A DNA stretch of 64,000 bases. Origin: Apostichopus japonicus (taxonomy: Eukaryota > Echinodermata > Holothuroidea > Aspidochirotida > Stichopodidae). Position 1 is the first letter of the stretch. Every line of letters starts with the position of its first letter. Position numbers and translations under genes: made by a program. The stretch is taken from positions 930,001-994,000 of the forward strand of contig NC_092566.1 of assembly GCF_037975245.1 (NCBI RefSeq), read 5' to 3'. Below are positions 60,495 through 64,000 of this stretch, piece by piece. The notes under the pieces were generated by a model. The model did not search any database. It saw nothing but the letters and a program-made list of their open reading frames with translations, and was not told the DNA's origin.

Positions 60495-60720
60495 ATGACC
60501 TTTAACCCCATTATGGAAGAGTTACAAGGATGCCTCCTTCCTCCCCCCTCCTTCCCCCACCCCCAGCAGGACTTCATACAGTAAATATAACATTCACTGT
60601 TGTCATGGGAACTCCTTGACCTTTAAACCCCATTATTGGAGAGGAGTTACAGCATGAGCAGGACCTCATACTGTACAATGATAATAAGATTCACTGTTGT
60701 CATGGGAACTCCATTATTGA
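60495..60720 (+). repeat. Imperfect ~110-130-bp tandem duplication
   Basis: GACCTTTAACCCCATTATGG ... AGCAGGACTTCATACAGTA ... ATTCACTGTTGTCATGGG occurs twice in succession with small indels. Confidence 0.8.
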
Positions 60721-62046
60721 AGCTTTACCAGCATGCTCATGAGCTTGGCTTGGCTTAAACCCGTAAAAAAGCTGTCTTCTTTATCTTACTAGTCCTCAAG
60801 CTCTTTGATGAAAGTTTATTTCTGCTGTAGCTACTTCATTAGCTAAGATAAAGAAGACAGATTTGGATACTTCGTAGATCCTGTGATACCCGGAAAATTG
60901 ATATTTTTATCCAGGTATAAACCAAGCGAGGGCTAACCAGGTTGAACTCGTAATGCAGTACATACTACTACAATCCTAACCTTCTTTAATCTTTCAGAAA
61001 CTGTTAATCCAGTCTACTACTGATATTCTTGCACTAGAAGAAATCTGCATAAATTGAACTGTTAGAAAAGTCAAAATGAGACCTTTCAATGTTGTGAACC
61101 CTAGATTCAATATTCCACCTGACTCTAAAGTCTGACTACAAAATAACTTTACTCCATTCTACCTTCTTTCCGATTGATCGATGATATCTTTCCAGTCATA
61201 AGTTCAGTAGACTTATTTACCATTCAGGCTTCATTTTACACTCAAATTAAATTAATTTTTTCTTTCTTGTTATTTCTGGCAAAATTGTCTGTTGTGATAC
61301 AGTTAGATAAGGATACTTTTCTGTGATTAATATTTTGGTGTAATCACTCTTAAAGTAGTGGCTAGCAATTTGGCATACTGACGCATACATTAAAGCAATG
61401 ACAAGTATATAAAACACAGACCCTGTGACTGTATGAGTATCTTGTTAATAGACCCTTTCACCATAGTATGAAGCATCAGATTGTCATAACAATACTGCAA
61501 ACTATTCAGGCTTTTAAAGCAATTCTAACAGACACACAGACTGACACACGTAACAACTAAGGACTATACATATTTACAAACATGCTGACACAAATTGTGG
61601 AACTTCTGATTTACTGACAAATTACATGTAACATGCATCTGATATATTAAAGATAAACACAGTCTTTTTAAATGAAAAAAAAAGAGAAATTGCTAGGTGC
61701 AAAATAATATTTCACTGATATTTTTGTGAATAACACGTCAGCCTAATGATAAAAAAAAAATTCCACTTTTGATCCCCTCATGCAATATTCATGAAATAAT
61801 ATTTCAATAAATGGACATAAATCAGCCTCCACATTGTTACCCCAATTACAGTTAAATTAATATTCCCAAATACCTTATGGTTCCATTTTAAGGATAAAAA
61901 TTTTGTTTACTCTTTGTCTTAAAAATGTGGCCCAATTAAAGTCAAGGTTACTTTATGGATAGAAATAGTGGGTTAGAGTGTTAGTTACAATAACAAAAAT
62001 ATGTTAGTCATGAATATTCATTTTCTCATTAGGACAGATTGCCACT

Positions 62047-64000
62047 TTATGTGACTAATGCTAACATTATCTTCTTGTAGTCCCCAGAACAGTCGCCCTG
62101 TGGAGAGACGAATAACGAATAAATTAAATTTCTATTCATACAAATCCTTTCTACAATATAATGTTGAATAAGTAAAAAACCTGAGTTTCTGCACACACTT
62201 TCCAAACTCTGTATTGGCTTTTGTAAGATTTACTGGATCAATGACAATAGTTTTTAAATTCCCCTAGGCGGTAGGCCAGAGATGGGGGATCATGACACTT
62301 AGCTTCAGGTCCCAGGGTCAATCAGGGGCAATGTGAGATGAAGAAAAATACATCATTATTAAACATTCATATCTCACATGAGTGCAAGGTGGGGTGTGGG
62401 GAGGGGGAAGGTGGGCTCTTCATTAGCGTGATCTTTAGCAGACGATTGTTTGAGATGGATATAAAGTAATTCTTCACAAACCTCAATGAATTTTTCCAGC
62501 GTTTGGTTGTACTGAGTTTTGAATTCCTGTTTGATCTCCACCATATCGATTTCACACCTGGAGACAATCACCCTTACCAGGGTGTCATCGTCTGTTCCCA
62601 GGCCCTGCAGGATGGAGAATCACCAAAAACATATTAAAATAAAATAGTTACCTGCTTCATTGAAGTACACGTTATTCAAATCACAATTTTAATAGAATAC
62701 AAAGTGATCTTAAGAAACATCCTTACAAATGTTACAGTGATGTTCATCACACTTTGAAGGAAAAAAATCAGAACCTAATTGTGGTACAAATTTATGAATA
62801 TAGATATATATAAATCATATCTTACTCTAAAAGCATACCTGGTTTAACGATACCATAATTTAACTGAAACCTTTCAATGACTTACCTTCATTGATTTGTA
62901 TAGTTTGGAAGCAAAATATTTTCCTGCATTACGGACACATTCCACTGAAAGAGAGATAGAAACAAAAGCATTATAAAAGTAAAAGTAAATCCAATAGTTT
63001 TGGTATCACAGAGCATTTCAGAATACAAGAAAACTTCTTTTCGAAGAACTTTTAAGATACGACCAGTTAGAGATAGATACTACTAGAATTCCTTTTGTAC
63101 CAAGCTGAAACAAGTTCCATCTACATGATACTTTAGGGTTCCACTTGAAGCCGTTATATTGACGATTAGAGCATCACGAATATACTGTTTCTATTAGATA
63201 AGAATATTAGATTAGATTATGTTCAGAACTGTTGATTTCCCCGAACAATGGTGCATGATCTAAAAGTACCGTGTCGTGTGATCAATACTAGCGTTACTAC
63301 ATTGTTCCAATTGGCTGTTCTTTGCTGTAAAATTCATTACAACATCATAATGAGAACTCCTGAGAAGGAAGGAGCAGAATTTTCAAAGGGGCATTTTTCA
63401 CAAAGGGAACATTATTACACTTAACAGAGTGCCATATCATAAGAGTATTGTATTACGTAGCAGAGGAAGTTTCAGGGGAAAGTTTGAGAAGGGTCGCTTA
63501 GCTTCCTTCCACCTGGAAAGAGGGCTTTAATGATATTTCCTGCTTTTAGTTAAATATAATTTTCCGGGGGACTCAAAGGGGGGAGGGGGAGAACAATCAC
63601 TTTCACTGCTCCCCCTGGGTACGCCCTCGATTCGGTGGAACATTAGTGAATAATGTGAACAGAACTTGCATAAGAAAAGAAAAGAAAAAGAAAAAAAACA
63701 CTTGCATACTTCCCTTTTACTTACTCTGATAAGCAAATTTAAGGGCGGATTTAAAACAGTAGATTACATGACATCATATTCTGTCAACATGTTTTGTTTT
63801 CTTTCATAGAAGGAGAGAATGAGCCAGATCAGTAGAATCATATTTTATCTTCAGAAAACACTTTTCTGGAATCCCCTAGGAGGAAGATACTTGTCAAAGA
63901 GTCACCTACCTATTGTTAACATGCCTTTCTCCAGGTCTCCAGACATCTCACGTTTTATGGATTGTTCAATGCTGTATTTACCAATCTTGCTGTATTCCTC
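62047..64000 (-). CDS. Annexin, C-terminal part (repeats III end and IV)
   Basis: Four minus-strand exons: from beyond 64000 down to 63910, 62944-62886, 62604-62482 and 62097-62047 (TAA). The phases agree. The protein reads EEYSKIGKYSIEQSIKREMS, then GDLEKGMLTIVECVRNAGKY, FASKLYKSMK, GLGTDDDTLVRVIVSRCEID, MVEIKQEFKTQYNQTLEKFI and E, then GDCSGDYKKIMLALVT. Annexins bind acidic phospholipids in a calcium-dependent way. Repeat IV keeps the type II calcium site: GLGT and, 38 residues later, Asp in GDCSGDY. The last coding exon is only 51 nt and is easy to miss: reading through the weak donor (GAG|GTTTGT) gives a spurious tail ending at 62374. The 5' part, including repeats I-II and any N-terminal head that would name the subfamily, lies outside the window. 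Confidence 0.9.

Larger units (their letters stand above)
57559..62046. other. Intergenic region between convergent SPMIP2-like and annexin genes
   Basis: About 4.5 kb. No coding region was recognised. It holds the SPMIP2-like 3' UTR, tandem repeats at 58434-58575 and 60495-60720, a retroelement-like fragment at 59738-59825, and the annexin 3' UTR on the minus strand. Confidence 0.55.

Noticed and set aside
62374-62481. Extended annexin C-terminus ending ...LALM
   Set aside because: The canonical annexin ending GDCSGDYKKIMLAL is encoded at 62097-62047 with matching phase, so the extension is most simply intron read-through.
1-64000. CRISPR arrays, operons, prokaryotic defence systems or viral genomes
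   Set aside because: The repeats are minisatellites or inverted-repeat elements without spacer logic, and all recognisable genes are intron-split animal genes.

Overview
This window is eukaryotic animal DNA: genes are split into many small exons with consensus GT/AG borders, introns are AT-rich and full of minisatellites and short inverted-repeat transposons, and there is no operon structure. The gene content (neutral ceramidase, annexin, a sperm/cilium microtubule inner protein, a domesticated Crypton gene) and repeat style suggest a marine invertebrate deuterostome, most likely an echinoderm. That taxonomic call is inference, not proof.

Layout. (1) 3-6663, plus strand: the last seven coding exons of a neutral ceramidase; its 5' part lies before the window. 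(2) 8394-27070, plus strand: a complete tandem paralogue in 19 coding exons, 720 aa, secreted, with the ceramidase catalytic core. The downstream exons of the two copies have matching lengths and phases (40/96/96/162/60 nt), so they arose by tandem duplication. (3) 29630-42314, minus strand: a seven-exon gene of 998 codon-continuous residues that I assembled from splice borders. It joins an N-terminal STPR domain (23-residue basic repeats) to a duplicated core-binding region and a degenerate Crypton-type tyrosine-recombinase domain (DUF3504-like), and ends in nine 10-residue repeats. This is the most interesting gene here. (4) 47194-49859, plus strand: a 176-aa protein with one N-terminal membrane anchor that I do not recognise. 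(5) 53644-57558, plus strand: a 377-aa homologue of sperm microtubule inner protein 2 (SPMIP2/C4orf45) with a long Ser-rich tail. (6) 62047-64000, minus strand: the 3' end of an annexin, running off the right edge.

Between and inside the genes are at least five families of short inverted-repeat elements. They include a TTAA-flanked family with three copies, a 385-bp family bounded by ATAGGCATAG, a family with GGCGTAGGAA ends, and an element with GGCCCGGTCACACTA ends. There is also a decayed Ty3/gypsy gag fragment at 44.2-44.6 kb, two perfect palindromes (56 and 66 bp) lying five bases apart at 40.75-40.87 kb, and about a dozen minisatellites. In two unrelated genes an intronic minisatellite is built from the end of the preceding exon together with its 5' splice site, so donor-like sites are multiplied.

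The genes are not an obvious functional unit. The two ceramidases are a duplicated lipid-hydrolase pair; the others look like ordinary neighbours. All exon models are manual and rest on splice consensus, phase agreement and family resemblance, with no transcript support.
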